From contig NZ_SWCM01000007.1 of assembly GCF_005116645.1 (NCBI RefSeq), positions 219,164-283,163 on the forward strand: DNA of 64,000 nucleotides, in the 5' to 3' direction. The position numbers and the translations under genes were made by a program. Numbering within the stretch: the stretch's first letter is position 1; each line of letters begins with the position of its first letter. Shown piece by piece: positions 7,606 through 16,979 of this stretch. Source of the stretch: Desulfopila sp. IMCC35006. Lineage in GTDB: Bacteria > Desulfobacterota > Desulfobulbia > Desulfobulbales > Desulfocapsaceae. The notes beneath the pieces are model-generated. The model was not told the DNA's origin and ran no database searches. It saw only the letters and a list, made by a program, of their open reading frames with translations.

Positions 7606-7941
7606 AGTATCTTGAGACAGATTATCTCCTTGAAAAAAAAACAAGGAGATAATCTGTAAGATACTAACCCCGGTACACGGGAAGAAAGCCGGGATAAGTA
7701 TCTTGAGACAGATTATCTCCTTGTAAAAAAAAACAAGGAGATAATCTGTAAGATACTAACCCCGGTACACGGGAAGAAAGCCGGGATAAGTATCTTGAGA
7801 CAGATTATCTCCTTGTAAAAAAAAACAAGGAGATAATCTGTAAGATACTAACCCCGGTACACGGGAAGAAAGCCGGGATAAGTATCTTGAGACAGATTAT
7901 CTCCTTGTAAAAAAAAACAAGGAGATAATCTGTAAGATACT
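7606..7941. repeat. Four tandem 91-92 bp units, each a long imperfect hairpin
   Basis: Near-identical units begin at 7606, 7697, 7789 and 7881. Each holds a long inverted repeat (7606-7665, 7697-7757, 7789-7849, 7881-7941): a 27-base left arm starting AGTATCTTGAGACAG, a loop of nine A (preceded by T in units 2-4), and a 24-base right arm ending TAAGATACT. The arms pair perfectly except for a three-base GAG bulge in the left arm, giving 8 + 16 bp. Units are joined by an identical 31-base spacer containing CCCCGGTACACGGG and CCGGG, which can itself fold. Unit 1 lacks one loop base and is preceded by a degenerate spacer. Unit 4 ends 36 bases before the livK start. No T-run follows the stems, so they are not ordinary terminators. 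Confidence 0.95.
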
Positions 7942-7977
7942 AAACAATAAAGCAGTTTTACAAGGGAGGAGAAAAGG

Positions 7978-9174
7978 ATGTCGACGCGAAAGTTTTCTGT
8001 TTTTTCACTGATGGTTGCAGCAAGTATGACGCTTGCGCTTTGCGGATCCGCGGGAGCCGCTGGAAAATCGATTAAAATTGCTACCCAGTCACCGTTGTCT
8101 GGTGATCAGTCCGTAATTGGTGTTGACATTAAGCGTGGTGCTGAATTAGCCCTCGAACAACTCAGCGGTCCATTGGAAGCGCTGGGTATTAAAGCTGAAC
8201 TTGCCCCATTTGACGACCAGGCTAATCCTGATACCGGTGTCGCCAATGCCAAGCGAATTGTCTCCGATCCAGCTATTCTTGCGATCGTCGGACATTATAA
8301 CTCGGGCGTTCAGATCCCTTCATCAGAAGTGTATCACAGCTCCGGACTTGTCAATATTTCCCCGGCCAATACCAATCCTAAGGTCACTACCCGTGGCTAT
8401 CTGGAAGTCAACCGCATCGTTGGTCGCGATGATGTTCAGGGTGTTGTAGGTGCTGATTTTGCCAAAAGTAAAGGGGTTAAAACTGTCTTTGTTGTTCACG
8501 ATAAAACCGCCTATGGCCAGGGTATTGCCGAATTCTTCAAGAAAAAAGCGGCAGAGAACGGGATGAAGGTTCTTGGCTTTGAAGGAACCGAGGAAAAAGC
8601 CAATTTTGACGCGTTGCTGTCCCCGGTTGTTGCAGGTAATCCGGATCTGGTCTACTTCGGTGGTATGGCGTTCCAGGCTGCAGTGCTTTTCAAGCAGGCC
8701 CGCGAGAGAGGGTATGAAGGCATGTTCCTCAGCGATGACGGTTTTGACAGCTCCGATGCAGCTAAGATCGGCGGCGGCACTTTGATTGCTGGCGGCGGCA
8801 CCTACTATTCGACGGTTTCCGGTCCTGCCTCGGTGTATCCAGGAACCGCCAAGTTTCTTAAAGATTTCCAGGCAAAATACAACGCCACCCCGCAGCCGTT
8901 TGCCGCTCAGGCCTATGACTGTATGGCAATCAGCCTGAAAGCCATTGAAAATGCCGCAAAAGCCCATGGCAATAAAGTTCCCACCCGTAAAGCTGTTGCC
9001 GAGGCTGTTCGCGCTCTGAAGGATTTCAAAGGAATTACCGGTACCTTTACCTTCAATAAGATCGGTGATCCGGAAAAGGCCCTTTACTTTGTAATCCAGG
9101 TAGAATCGGCTGATCCTTCCAAATGGAGTGAAAACAAGATTGTTAAGACTCTAGAAATTGCCCCCCCACAGTAA
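7978..9174 (+). CDS. livK: Branched-chain amino-acid ABC transporter, periplasmic binding protein
   Basis: A 398-residue type I periplasmic binding protein with a signal peptide (about residues 1-27, ending AGAA). The mature protein has the Leu/Ile/Val-binding fold, opening KSIKIATQSPLSGDQSVIGV and continuing with the VGHYNSG ligand-loop region. It captures branched-chain or related amino acids and delivers them to LivHM. A strong Shine-Dalgarno (GGGAGG at about 7963-7968) precedes the ATG. It is the first gene of livKHMGF and is preceded by the four-unit hairpin array. A gap of about 70 bases to livH is longer than the other gaps, compatible with a higher level of the binding protein. Confidence 0.92.
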   Translation: MSTRKFSVFSLMVAASMTLALCGSAGAAGKSIKIATQSPLSGDQSVIGVDIKRGAELALEQLSGPLEALGIKAELAPFDDQANPDTGVANAKRIVSDPAILAIVGHYNSGVQIPSSEVYHSSGLVNISPANTNPKVTTRGYLEVNRIVGRDDVQGVVGADFAKSKGVKTVFVVHDKTAYGQGIAEFFKKKAAENGMKVLGFEGTEEKANFDALLSPVVAGNPDLVYFGGMAFQAAVLFKQARERGYEGMFLSDDGFDSSDAAKIGGGTLIAGGGTYYSTVSGPASVYPGTAKFLKDFQAKYNATPQPFAAQAYDCMAISLKAIENAAKAHGNKVPTRKAVAEAVRALKDFKGITGTFTFNKIGDPEKALYFVIQVESADPSKWSENKIVKTLEIAPPQ

Positions 9175-9249
9175 CAGGATTTCCAAAGTTCTTGGACCGG
9201 CCCTTTGATTCCCAAAGGGCCGGTTGATTTTTAACGTCAGTGAGTGATC

Positions 9250-10425
9250 ATGATACGATTCCTGAAACGCATAAATGTGTATGAACTGGTACGGCCTGTG
9301 GGGCAGATGGTCCTTTTTTCCCTGGGCAGCGCTGCTTTCATGTCGGCGATTGCAATTTCGCTCGCCCTGGCTCTGGATGGTACTGCTGTCGGTGCGAGTC
9401 TCATGGACAAGTACAATGTCAGCCTGTATACCTATACTATGCTCAATCTGCCCCAGGTCATTATCGACGGCCTGACCATTGGTTTTGTCTACGCGGCCAT
9501 CGCCCTCGGCTACACCATGGTATACGGGGTTCTTGAATTCATTAACTTCGCCCACAGTGAGATCTTTGCGGTTGGTGCTTTTGTCGGTGTGGAGTTGCTT
9601 ATTGCCCTGGATGGAATGGGAATTCTTGCGGGAGCGTCGCTTGGAATGGCGTATGCCTATCTTATCCTGGCAATCATTCTCGGCATGATGGCCGCCGGCG
9701 GTCTGGCAGTGGCTGTCGAACGCGTTGCCTACCGGCCCCTGCGCGGCGCATCGCGATTAGTGCCGCTTATCTCGGCGATCGGGGTCTCTTTTCTGCTCCA
9801 GGATGTCATCCGGCTGGTTGAAAGCCTGACCAGTGGGCAGTTCAACCGCATTATGCCGACCTTCGGCAATTTTGACAGCCGCATTGTTTTTGGAAAAATC
9901 GCCATGGGAACCTCAAAGCTCACCCTGGGTATTTCCGTCAAGTCGATCATTGTCATCGGCTCTGCGGTGCTGATGCTGGTAGGACTGAATTATCTGGTCA
10001 ATGCCACCAGGGTCGGAAAAGCCATACGGGCAGTGGCCCAGGATCGTCCCACCGCAAGTCTTATGGGGATCAATGTTAACCGGATAATTTCCCTGACTTT
10101 TCTGGTTGGTGGCCTGCTGGGTGGTGCGGCCGGGGTGCTCTATGCCCTGAAATTTACCCGGATCGATCCTTTTGTTGGTTTCTTCCCTGGATTGAAAGCC
10201 TTTACCGCTGCAGTGCTCGGTGGCATCGGCAACATGACCGGAGCCCTGCTTGGCGGGATAGTTCTCGGCATGCTGGAAACCTTTGCCGGATCGTATATGG
10301 GCGTGTTCACTATGGGAGCGGCGGGTTCGGAATACAAGGATATCTTCGCCTTCAGTATTTTGATTCTTGTCCTCATTTTCCGGCCTCAGGGTCTGATGGG
10401 CAAACATGTCATGCAGAAAGCATAG
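9250..10425 (+). CDS. livH: Branched-chain amino-acid ABC transporter permease LivH
   Basis: An inner-membrane permease of the LivH family (about 391 residues). The core is typical, with LPQVIIDGLTIGFVYAAIAL opening the conserved part and the permease-specific segment VERVAYRPLRGASRLVPLI. The C-terminus GLKAFTAAVLGGIGNMTGAL carries the NBD-coupling region. The N-terminal 70 residues, which hold an extra membrane segment, exceed the usual length of about 300. ATG at 9250 and GTG at 9244 are both possible and no strong Shine-Dalgarno decides. It is nine bases upstream of livM. Confidence 0.9.
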   Translation: MIRFLKRINVYELVRPVGQMVLFSLGSAAFMSAIAISLALALDGTAVGASLMDKYNVSLYTYTMLNLPQVIIDGLTIGFVYAAIALGYTMVYGVLEFINFAHSEIFAVGAFVGVELLIALDGMGILAGASLGMAYAYLILAIILGMMAAGGLAVAVERVAYRPLRGASRLVPLISAIGVSFLLQDVIRLVESLTSGQFNRIMPTFGNFDSRIVFGKIAMGTSKLTLGISVKSIIVIGSAVLMLVGLNYLVNATRVGKAIRAVAQDRPTASLMGINVNRIISLTFLVGGLLGGAAGVLYALKFTRIDPFVGFFPGLKAFTAAVLGGIGNMTGALLGGIVLGMLETFAGSYMGVFTMGAAGSEYKDIFAFSILILVLIFRPQGLMGKHVMQKA

Positions 10426-10434
10426 GAGAGTCTC

Positions 10435-11772
10435 ATGATTTCGTCGTTCTTTAAGGAATTGTTCAATCGGGTCAACCGAGGGTATTGGTCGTACCTGATC
10501 GTTATTGGCCATATCGTTGCCGGTAGTTTTCTGGTTTATACCCAGCCGCGATCCAATCTCGCTTTTCTGGTCCTCATGACCTCGTTTATGTCGCTTTATT
10601 TTTTCACAACCAGCCTGCGTTTCAAGCTGATTGCCGCAGTTATTCTGGCCCTGGTAATCATCCCTATTGTCGGGGCCAGGAATATTTTCTATCTGGAGGT
10701 TATCTTTCAGATCAGTGTTTTTGCCGCCCTTGCCCTCGGATTGAATATTGTTGTCGGTTTTGCCGGGCTGCTCGATCTGGGCTATGTGGCGTTTTATGCG
10801 GTTGGCGCCTATCTCTGGGCTTTTTTCGGATCGCAGCAGTTTTATATGCTGCACTACGCACCGGGTACGGCACCGGCTGCCCTTCCCTTTTTTCTGCCCG
10901 GGGATGCCTTTTATATGTTTCTTGTCGTCGGGGTCATCATCGCCGGTTTGACCGGCATCCTGCTCGGTTTGCCGGTGCTGCGCCTGCGTGGTGATTATCT
11001 GGCGATTGTCACCCTCGGCTTTGGCGAGGTGATCAGGGTTTTGGCCAATAACCTCGATAAACCACTCAATTTCACCAACGGTCCGCAGGGGATTACCCCG
11101 ATTCAGCGGCCGACTATGCCGGACTTTGCGGTTGACTGGTTTAATTCTGTTTTCGGTGGAGTGGTCGGTCATAATGTCAGTGCGGCGGTCATGTACAACC
11201 TGATGTTCTATATGTTCGCCCTGGCCGTGATCATTGTCATCATCTTTGTTACCCGGCGTCTGGACGACTCAAAAATAGGCCGTGCCTGGACCGCCGTGCG
11301 CGAAGATGAGACCGCGGCCATTGCCCAGGGTATTCCTCTGGTGAAGATGAAGCTTGCCGCCTTTGCCGTTGGTGCCTCTTTCGCCGGTGTCATGGGCGTA
11401 TTGCTGGCCGCGAGCAGAACCTTTATCAGCCCGGAATCGTTTTCCTTTATGCAGTCAATAGGCGTGCTCACCATGGTTATTCTCGGAGGGGCGGGCAGTA
11501 TTCCCGGGGTAATTCTCGGTGCGGCGACGGTTACCATTCTCAACCTCCAGGTACTGCAGGGATTTTCTCTGTATCTCAATGAGCTGCGTCAAAGTGATGC
11601 GGTGATTCCGATTATAAATTTTGCCTGGAAAGACCTGTCAAATCAACTTGATCCGGCAAAATATCAACGCTTGCTTTTTGGACTTATCCTGGTCTTGATG
11701 ATGATCTTTCGACCAGCTGGATTGATTCCTGCAGCCCGGAGAAAACGGAAAATCGATCTGGAAGAAAATTAG
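10435..11772 (+). CDS. livM: Branched-chain amino-acid ABC transporter permease LivM
   Basis: The second permease (445 residues) has about ten membrane segments. Family hallmarks are LGLNIVVGFAGLLDLGYVAF near residue 105 and LRLRGDYLAIVTLGFGEVIR near 185. AVREDETAAIAQGIPLVKMKLAAF near 285 is the coupling region, given here by position because of length. GGAGAG precedes the ATG. It pairs with LivH to form the translocation pore and sits 15 bases before livG. Confidence 0.92.
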   Translation: MISSFFKELFNRVNRGYWSYLIVIGHIVAGSFLVYTQPRSNLAFLVLMTSFMSLYFFTTSLRFKLIAAVILALVIIPIVGARNIFYLEVIFQISVFAALALGLNIVVGFAGLLDLGYVAFYAVGAYLWAFFGSQQFYMLHYAPGTAPAALPFFLPGDAFYMFLVVGVIIAGLTGILLGLPVLRLRGDYLAIVTLGFGEVIRVLANNLDKPLNFTNGPQGITPIQRPTMPDFAVDWFNSVFGGVVGHNVSAAVMYNLMFYMFALAVIIVIIFVTRRLDDSKIGRAWTAVREDETAAIAQGIPLVKMKLAAFAVGASFAGVMGVLLAASRTFISPESFSFMQSIGVLTMVILGGAGSIPGVILGAATVTILNLQVLQGFSLYLNELRQSDAVIPIINFAWKDLSNQLDPAKYQRLLFGLILVLMMIFRPAGLIPAARRKRKIDLEEN

Positions 11773-11787
11773 GGAGAGGGTGACATA

Positions 11788-12582
11788 ATGGCTTTACTTG
11801 AAATTAACAACATGACCAAGGTGTTTGGTGGCCTGAAAGCCATCAGCGATGTCACCTTTTCGCTTGAAAAAGGGCGGATCGTTTCGATCATAGGTCCGAA
11901 CGGCGCAGGGAAAACGACGTTTTTCAACACCCTGACCGGAATTTATAAGCCCGATGGCGGAACCATTAAATTCAATGGTAAATCGCTGGTCGGGCTCAGG
12001 CCGGATCAGATTGCCGCTTGCGGTATTGCCCGAACTTTTCAGAACATTCGTCTGTTTCCTGATATGACGGTCATCGAAAACATCCTCGTCGGCATGCATA
12101 TTCACTTCAAACAGTCGCCCATCCAGACGCTCTTCCGATTGCCTGGTTTCAAGAAAGAGGAAGCGGAGGCAGAGAAAAAGGCGGCACGGCTGATGCAGTA
12201 TGTCGGCCTGAAAAGGGTTGAGAATGAATTGGCTAAAAACCTGCCCTACGGTGCGCAACGAAGGCTGGAAATCGCCCGAGCTCTGGCCGCGGAACCGCTC
12301 CTGCTGCTGCTGGATGAGCCGGCCGCCGGCATGAATCCCCAGGAAACGGAAGATATTATCCGGTTATTCCGTCATATTAAAACGGACCTGGGCATTACTA
12401 TCCTGCTTATCGAACACGATATGCGGGTGGTCATGAATATTTCCGAAGATATCTGTGTCATGGATTATGGTGAGAAGATTGCTGAAGGTACTCCGCAGCA
12501 AATCCGCGCCAATACTCGAGTAATCGAGGCCTATCTTGGCCGGGGAGCAGTCGCCGGACAGCATGAGGAGAAAATGCAATGA
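11788..12582 (+). CDS. livG: Branched-chain amino-acid ABC transporter ATPase LivG
   Basis: A 264-residue ATPase. Walker A is GPNGAGKTT near residue 36, the Q-loop follows in ARTFQNIRLF, the signature is a divergent LPYGAQRRLEIARALA as in LivG proteins, and Walker B is LLLLDEPAAGMNP. The switch histidine is in LLIEHDM. The TGA overlaps the start of livF (ATGA at 12579-12582), so the two ATPases are translationally coupled. Confidence 0.93.
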   Translation: MALLEINNMTKVFGGLKAISDVTFSLEKGRIVSIIGPNGAGKTTFFNTLTGIYKPDGGTIKFNGKSLVGLRPDQIAACGIARTFQNIRLFPDMTVIENILVGMHIHFKQSPIQTLFRLPGFKKEEAEAEKKAARLMQYVGLKRVENELAKNLPYGAQRRLEIARALAAEPLLLLLDEPAAGMNPQETEDIIRLFRHIKTDLGITILLIEHDMRVVMNISEDICVMDYGEKIAEGTPQQIRANTRVIEAYLGRGAVAGQHEEKMQ

Positions 12583-13295
12583 GTTTGTTGGAAGTAGACA
12601 ATATTCATAGTTATTACGGACAGATCCATGCACTCAAGGGGATTTCGGTCGAGGTGAACGAAGGAGAAATTGTCACTCTTATCGGCTCCAACGGTGCCGG
12701 TAAAAGCACAATCCTGCGGACCATCTCTGGTATGATGCATCCTAAAAAAGGGATGATTTCTTTTGAAGGAAAAGATATTTCTAAAAAAGAACCCCATGAG
12801 ATCGTTACTGCCGGAATGGTCCATGTCCCTGAGGGACGCGGCATTTTTCCCACGCTGACGGTGAAGGAAAACCTGGAGATGGGCGCTTTTACGGTAACTG
12901 ATTCAAGGGTCATTGAAGAGCGGATGGAGTATGGCTTTAGCCTGTTCCCGAGGTTGAAAGAGCGTATCGATCAATTCGGCGGGACCCTGTCCGGCGGGGA
13001 ACAGCAGATGCTGGCTATTGCCCGGGGCCTGATGATGGATCCGCATCTGCTGATGCTCGATGAGCCGTCCATGGGCCTTGCGCCGATTCTGGTTGAGCTG
13101 ATCTTTGATATCATCAAAGACCTGAATGCCACAAGGGGTACCACTATTCTGCTCGTTGAGCAGAACGCGCTGATGGCCCTGTCCATAGCCCACCGGGGCT
13201 ATGTCCTGCAGACCGGAGAGATTACCGCAACCGATACCGCGGCGAATCTTCGGAATAATGAGGAAGTGCAGAAGGCGTATCTCGGCGTATCATAA
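12579..13295 (+). CDS. livF: Branched-chain amino-acid ABC transporter ATPase LivF
   Basis: A 238-residue ATPase, the last gene of the operon. Walker A is GSNGAGKST, the signature LSGGEQQMLAIARGLM, Walker B LLMLDEPSMGLAP, and the switch region LLVEQNA. These match LivF. It forms the nucleotide-binding pair with LivG. A long hairpin shared with the convergent exporter gene lies just downstream. Confidence 0.93.
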   Translation: MSLLEVDNIHSYYGQIHALKGISVEVNEGEIVTLIGSNGAGKSTILRTISGMMHPKKGMISFEGKDISKKEPHEIVTAGMVHVPEGRGIFPTLTVKENLEMGAFTVTDSRVIEERMEYGFSLFPRLKERIDQFGGTLSGGEQQMLAIARGLMMDPHLLMLDEPSMGLAPILVELIFDIIKDLNATRGTTILLVEQNALMALSIAHRGYVLQTGEITATDTAANLRNNEEVQKAYLGVS

Positions 13296-13304
13296 TTGAT
13301 GACG

Positions 13305-13344
13305 TCGTAAAAAGCTCGATCTCCTGCGTTGTAGGTTTTTACGA
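13305..13344. terminator. Bidirectional terminator-like inverted repeat
   Basis: TCGTAAAAA (13305-13313) and TTTTTACGA (13336-13344) form a 9-bp stem whose A and T runs would serve both strands. It lies between the convergent livF and the exporter gene and overlaps the exporter stop codon (13339-13341). Confidence 0.6.
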
Positions 13345-15171
13345 GTCAACCACCTCGTTCCCATGCGCTGCATGGGAACTCTGGTCGTTCTGCAGATCCA
13401 TTGCCACAAGCAGCGCATAGTGGCCGTTGCGCTGCAGCAGTTCTTCATGACTGCCCTGTTCGACGATTTTGCCGTGGGCCATGACCACGATATGGTCCGC
13501 CCGCCTGATGGTTGACAACCGGTGGGCGATAACCAGCGAAGTTCGGCCTTTGAAGCTGTCGGCTATGGCCTGCTCCAGGATGTTCTCAGACTCGGTGTCG
13601 ATGGCAGCGGTTGCTTCATCAAGAACCAGAATGGCCGGATTCCGGCAGAGAACCCTGGCGAATGAGAGCAATTGTTTCTCGCCCGTAGAAAGCTCCAGTC
13701 CTCCCTCCCCGATAATCGTATCCAGGCCTGCCGGCAGTTTGTCGACAAACCGGTTCATGCCGGTCTGATTGAGAATTGCTTCTGTTTTTTCCCGTGAGCA
13801 TCCGGTATCCATGACGATATTGGCAAAGAGGGTATCCTGCAGAATAAATACGTCCTGCAGGATGACGCCGACTATAGTGCGCAGCTTGCGCAGCTCGAGG
13901 CAGGCGATATCGGTATCATCAATGCGGATGGTTCCCGCCTGGGGGTCGTAGAACCGCAGCAGCAGATTGACAAGCGTTGTTTTCCCGGATCCGGTAGTGC
14001 CGACGAGGGCCACGGTCTGACCCGGATAGAGGGCAAGCGAGACGTCATGCAGGATCGGATTGTCCGCCTGATAGCCAAAATGAATATTCTTGAACAGCAG
14101 ACTTCCTTGTATCTTCGGCAATTGTACCGGCTGTTCCAGCTCGACAATCTCGCTTTTGGTATCAAGCAGCTGGAAAATTCTTTCAGCGGAGGCCATTGCC
14201 GACTGGACCACGGAATATTTCTGGGCCAGCTCCCGCAGCGGCTGAAAAAACAGCCGCATATACGAGATAAAGGCCACGAGTTCGCCGAGCGTCAGCCGTT
14301 TCTGCAACACTTCGCCGCCGCCGTACCAGAGAATCAGGGCGATGGCCGCAGAACTCATGAATTCGGTGAGCGGCATGAAGGTGCCGAAAAGTTTGATCTG
14401 GCTCAGTGTTCTCTGTAAAAACCCCTCACTCAAATGTTCAAAGGTTTGTCTGTTTGACTCCTGTCTGCCGAAAAGTTGAATGATAGACATTCCGGACAGG
14501 TTTTCCGCCAGAAAACTGTTGATTTTGGCCAGCTGGATGCGAATCGCCCGGAATTGTTCCCTGGCCAGGCGGGCAAAGAAAATGGTGATAATGATCGCCA
14601 GAGGGATGAAAATGGTCATGACCCCGGCCAGCCGCGGGTTCATCCAGAACAGCAGAACAAGGATGCCGGTCAGCTGCAGAAGATCGTTAAACAGGGTGAC
14701 AATGACCGAGGTGAACATCTCGTTCATATTCTGGATGTCGTTGGTCAGACGGGTGACCAGTCTGCCTGTCGGGTTGCTGTTGAAAAACGGCAGATCAAGG
14801 TGCAGAAGATGGTGGAATAGGCGCTGACGAACCGTATGCATAACCGATTGCCCCACCCATTCGAGTACCAGTACCTGGCAGAAGGAGGCAAAGAATATGG
14901 CGAAGATGAGAACTCCATAATGTATCGCAGTCCTGGTAAGCCCGGCGATTCGTGCATCGGTGGCGACCGTGGTTGCCGTTATGTAGTGATCGATTGCCGT
15001 CTGGACCAGATGGGGGAGGGTGAGGGTGGCCCAGGTGATGAGAATGGAGATGATCACCGCAAAGAAGAGACTGAGCCAATACGGTGCGGAAAATTGTAAT
15101 ATCTTCCGCCAGAGATGAAAATCACTCAGGGACCCTTCCTGCCCCTTTTCACTGTAGCCGTAGTTCATCAT
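13339..15171 (-). CDS. ABC exporter half-transporter, canonical Walker B (MdlB-like)
   Basis: A 610-residue fused permease-ATPase with six membrane segments (about residues 30-320) and a C-terminal ATPase. Walker A is GTTGSGKTT, the signature is a non-canonical LSTGEKQLLSFARVL, and Walker B is ILVLDEATAAID with its catalytic Glu. The switch histidine is in VIAHRLSTI. The altered signature complements the altered Walker B of the partner gene, the arrangement seen in heterodimeric exporters such as MdlAB, TM287/288 and BmrCD. Its start overlaps the partner's stop (ATGA at 15168-15171). Substrate is unknown: lipid, drug or peptide are all possible. Confidence 0.88.
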   Translation of the reverse strand: MMNYGYSEKGQEGSLSDFHLWRKILQFSAPYWLSLFFAVIISILITWATLTLPHLVQTAIDHYITATTVATDARIAGLTRTAIHYGVLIFAIFFASFCQVLVLEWVGQSVMHTVRQRLFHHLLHLDLPFFNSNPTGRLVTRLTNDIQNMNEMFTSVIVTLFNDLLQLTGILVLLFWMNPRLAGVMTIFIPLAIIITIFFARLAREQFRAIRIQLAKINSFLAENLSGMSIIQLFGRQESNRQTFEHLSEGFLQRTLSQIKLFGTFMPLTEFMSSAAIALILWYGGGEVLQKRLTLGELVAFISYMRLFFQPLRELAQKYSVVQSAMASAERIFQLLDTKSEIVELEQPVQLPKIQGSLLFKNIHFGYQADNPILHDVSLALYPGQTVALVGTTGSGKTTLVNLLLRFYDPQAGTIRIDDTDIACLELRKLRTIVGVILQDVFILQDTLFANIVMDTGCSREKTEAILNQTGMNRFVDKLPAGLDTIIGEGGLELSTGEKQLLSFARVLCRNPAILVLDEATAAIDTESENILEQAIADSFKGRTSLVIAHRLSTIRRADHIVVMAHGKIVEQGSHEELLQRNGHYALLVAMDLQNDQSSHAAHGNEVVDS

Positions 15172-16979
15172 GGCGATTCCGGCTCCTTCAGGGCGTCCTG
15201 GGTCATCTGCTTGGCATACATTGACTGGTACAGAGAGTTTTCCTGCAGCAGCTGCTCGTGGCTGCCTTCACTTTGCACTGCACCATCGGCCAGGATGATA
15301 ATTCTATCGGTCATCGACAGCAGTTTGATGCGGTTCGACACAATCAGGACGGTTTTTCCGGCAAAATGGCGTTTGAGACCGGCAAAAACCTCGTGCTCGG
15401 TGGCGACATCCACCGCCGATAATCCATCGTCGATAATCAGGACCGGTCGGTCGCAGAGCAAGGCCCTGGCCAGCGCCAGCCTTTGCCGCTGTCCGCCGGA
15501 AAGTTTGACGCCCCGCTCGCCGGTCATGGTGTCGTAGCCGTCTTTTAAGCCGACAATGTCTTCGTGAATTGCCGCATTTACTGCTGCCTGGATGACTTCC
15601 TCCCGGCTGGCATCTGCTCTGCCAAGCGCAATATTTGCCGCGATGGTATCGGAAAAGAGAACTGGTTCCTGGCCGACATAACCGATATGGGCGCGAATAA
15701 ACTGCAGGGGGAGCTGGTTGACATCCGTACCCCCAAAAAAAAGCTGTCCGTCAGCAACCGGGTACAGCCGGGCCAGAATTTTACAAAGAGTCGACTTGCC
15801 CGAACCGGTCCGCCCGGTGACCCCGTGAATTCCCGGTCCGAAAGAAAGGGTGAGGTTATCAACGGCAGGAGCGGTTGAGGAAGAATAACGAAAGCTCATG
15901 TTCTTCAGTTCGTAGCCGGGGTGTTTGAGCATTGCCGGCGGCACCGGCAACACCGGATCCGGCAGGGTCGTCCGGCTGGTGACCAGGTCGTGGATGCGGC
16001 CGAGTGAGGTCAGGCCGCGCTGCACCAGGTTGGCGACCCAGCCGATGGCCATCATCGGCCAGATCAACATATACAGATAGGTGATAAAGGCGACAAAATC
16101 GCCCAGGGTTATCGTGTTGTTAATCACCAGGCGACCGCCAAAATAAAGCACCATCAGCAGGCCGAGGCTGCCGATCAGGGTCGCCAGCGGGCTGATTAAA
16201 CCCTGGATGGCGGCAACTCGCAGGTTGCTGCGCACGTATTTCCTGCCGAGCTTGCCGAACCGGTCCGTCTGGAAATCTTCCATGGTATAGGCCTTGATTA
16301 AGCCAATGGAGATAAGCGTTGAGCGGGAAAATTCGGTCATGGAGGAGAACTGTTCCTGCACGGTGGCAAAGCGCTTATGCAGTTTGCCTGAGAGGATACG
16401 GGTGGTGACCGCCAGGATCGGCATCGGCAGCAGGGCGAGCAGGGTGAGCATCGGATGGATGGCTATCATGAAGCCTATTGCCGCAAGGGACATGACCAGG
16501 GCGTCGACTGCGGCAACCATGCCCATGCCGCAGGCCATCTGGACCGCGCCGAGATCGTTGCTCGAATGGGCCATGAGATCGCCGGTCGTGTATTTTTCAA
16601 AAAACGGGGCATCCATCTTTACAATATGGGCAAAGATCCGGTTGCGGATAGTGCGCTCAAGGAGGCGGGAAAAGCCGATGATCAGGTAGCGCCAGGCAAA
16701 GCGCAAGACCACGACCATGCCGGCAAACAACAGGATCAGCCCGGCCAGGTGCAGGAGTCCCACCGGAGTGATGGTCATGGCCGTCAGGCCGTCAACGCCG
16801 TGCTTTATAAACCGGGGGATCGTCAGCTGGAGCAGGTCGACCAGAATAAGTGCGGCAAATCCTGCCGCCAGGCGTAAGCGGTGTTGACGAAAGGTGGGCA
16901 GCAGCAATTCGCGCAGTTGCGAGAACGGCACCCGCCTGGATTCGCTCTTTGTATATGTGGTGGATGTGCTCTTGCTCAA
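15168..16979 (-). CDS. ABC exporter half-transporter with degenerate Walker B (MdlA-like)
   Basis: This is a 603-residue fused permease-ATPase. Walker A is GRTGSGKST and the signature is the canonical LSGGQRQRLALARALL. Walker B reads VLIIDDGLSAVD, so the catalytic Glu is Asp, the mark of the non-hydrolysing site in heterodimeric ABC exporters. The switch region is VSNRIKLL, which lacks the usual His, again as expected for the degenerate side. It is the first gene of the pair and is coupled to the second by ATGA. No regulator or substrate gene is adjacent, so the cargo cannot be inferred. Confidence 0.88.
   Translation of the reverse strand: MSKSTSTTYTKSESRRVPFSQLRELLLPTFRQHRLRLAAGFAALILVDLLQLTIPRFIKHGVDGLTAMTITPVGLLHLAGLILLFAGMVVVLRFAWRYLIIGFSRLLERTIRNRIFAHIVKMDAPFFEKYTTGDLMAHSSNDLGAVQMACGMGMVAAVDALVMSLAAIGFMIAIHPMLTLLALLPMPILAVTTRILSGKLHKRFATVQEQFSSMTEFSRSTLISIGLIKAYTMEDFQTDRFGKLGRKYVRSNLRVAAIQGLISPLATLIGSLGLLMVLYFGGRLVINNTITLGDFVAFITYLYMLIWPMMAIGWVANLVQRGLTSLGRIHDLVTSRTTLPDPVLPVPPAMLKHPGYELKNMSFRYSSSTAPAVDNLTLSFGPGIHGVTGRTGSGKSTLCKILARLYPVADGQLFFGGTDVNQLPLQFIRAHIGYVGQEPVLFSDTIAANIALGRADASREEVIQAAVNAAIHEDIVGLKDGYDTMTGERGVKLSGGQRQRLALARALLCDRPVLIIDDGLSAVDVATEHEVFAGLKRHFAGKTVLIVSNRIKLLSMTDRIIILADGAVQSEGSHEQLLQENSLYQSMYAKQMTQDALKEPESP

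Noticed and set aside
7606..7941. CRISPR array
   Set aside because: Units are tandem with near-identical sequence throughout, including the spacer, so there are no unique spacers. Units are far too long and no cas gene is near.
9913..11172. Long minus-strand frame (419 codons) opposite livH and livM
   Set aside because: It lies antisense to two well-supported transporter genes and its translation is polar and low-complexity, typical of a frame shadow in a biased codon set.
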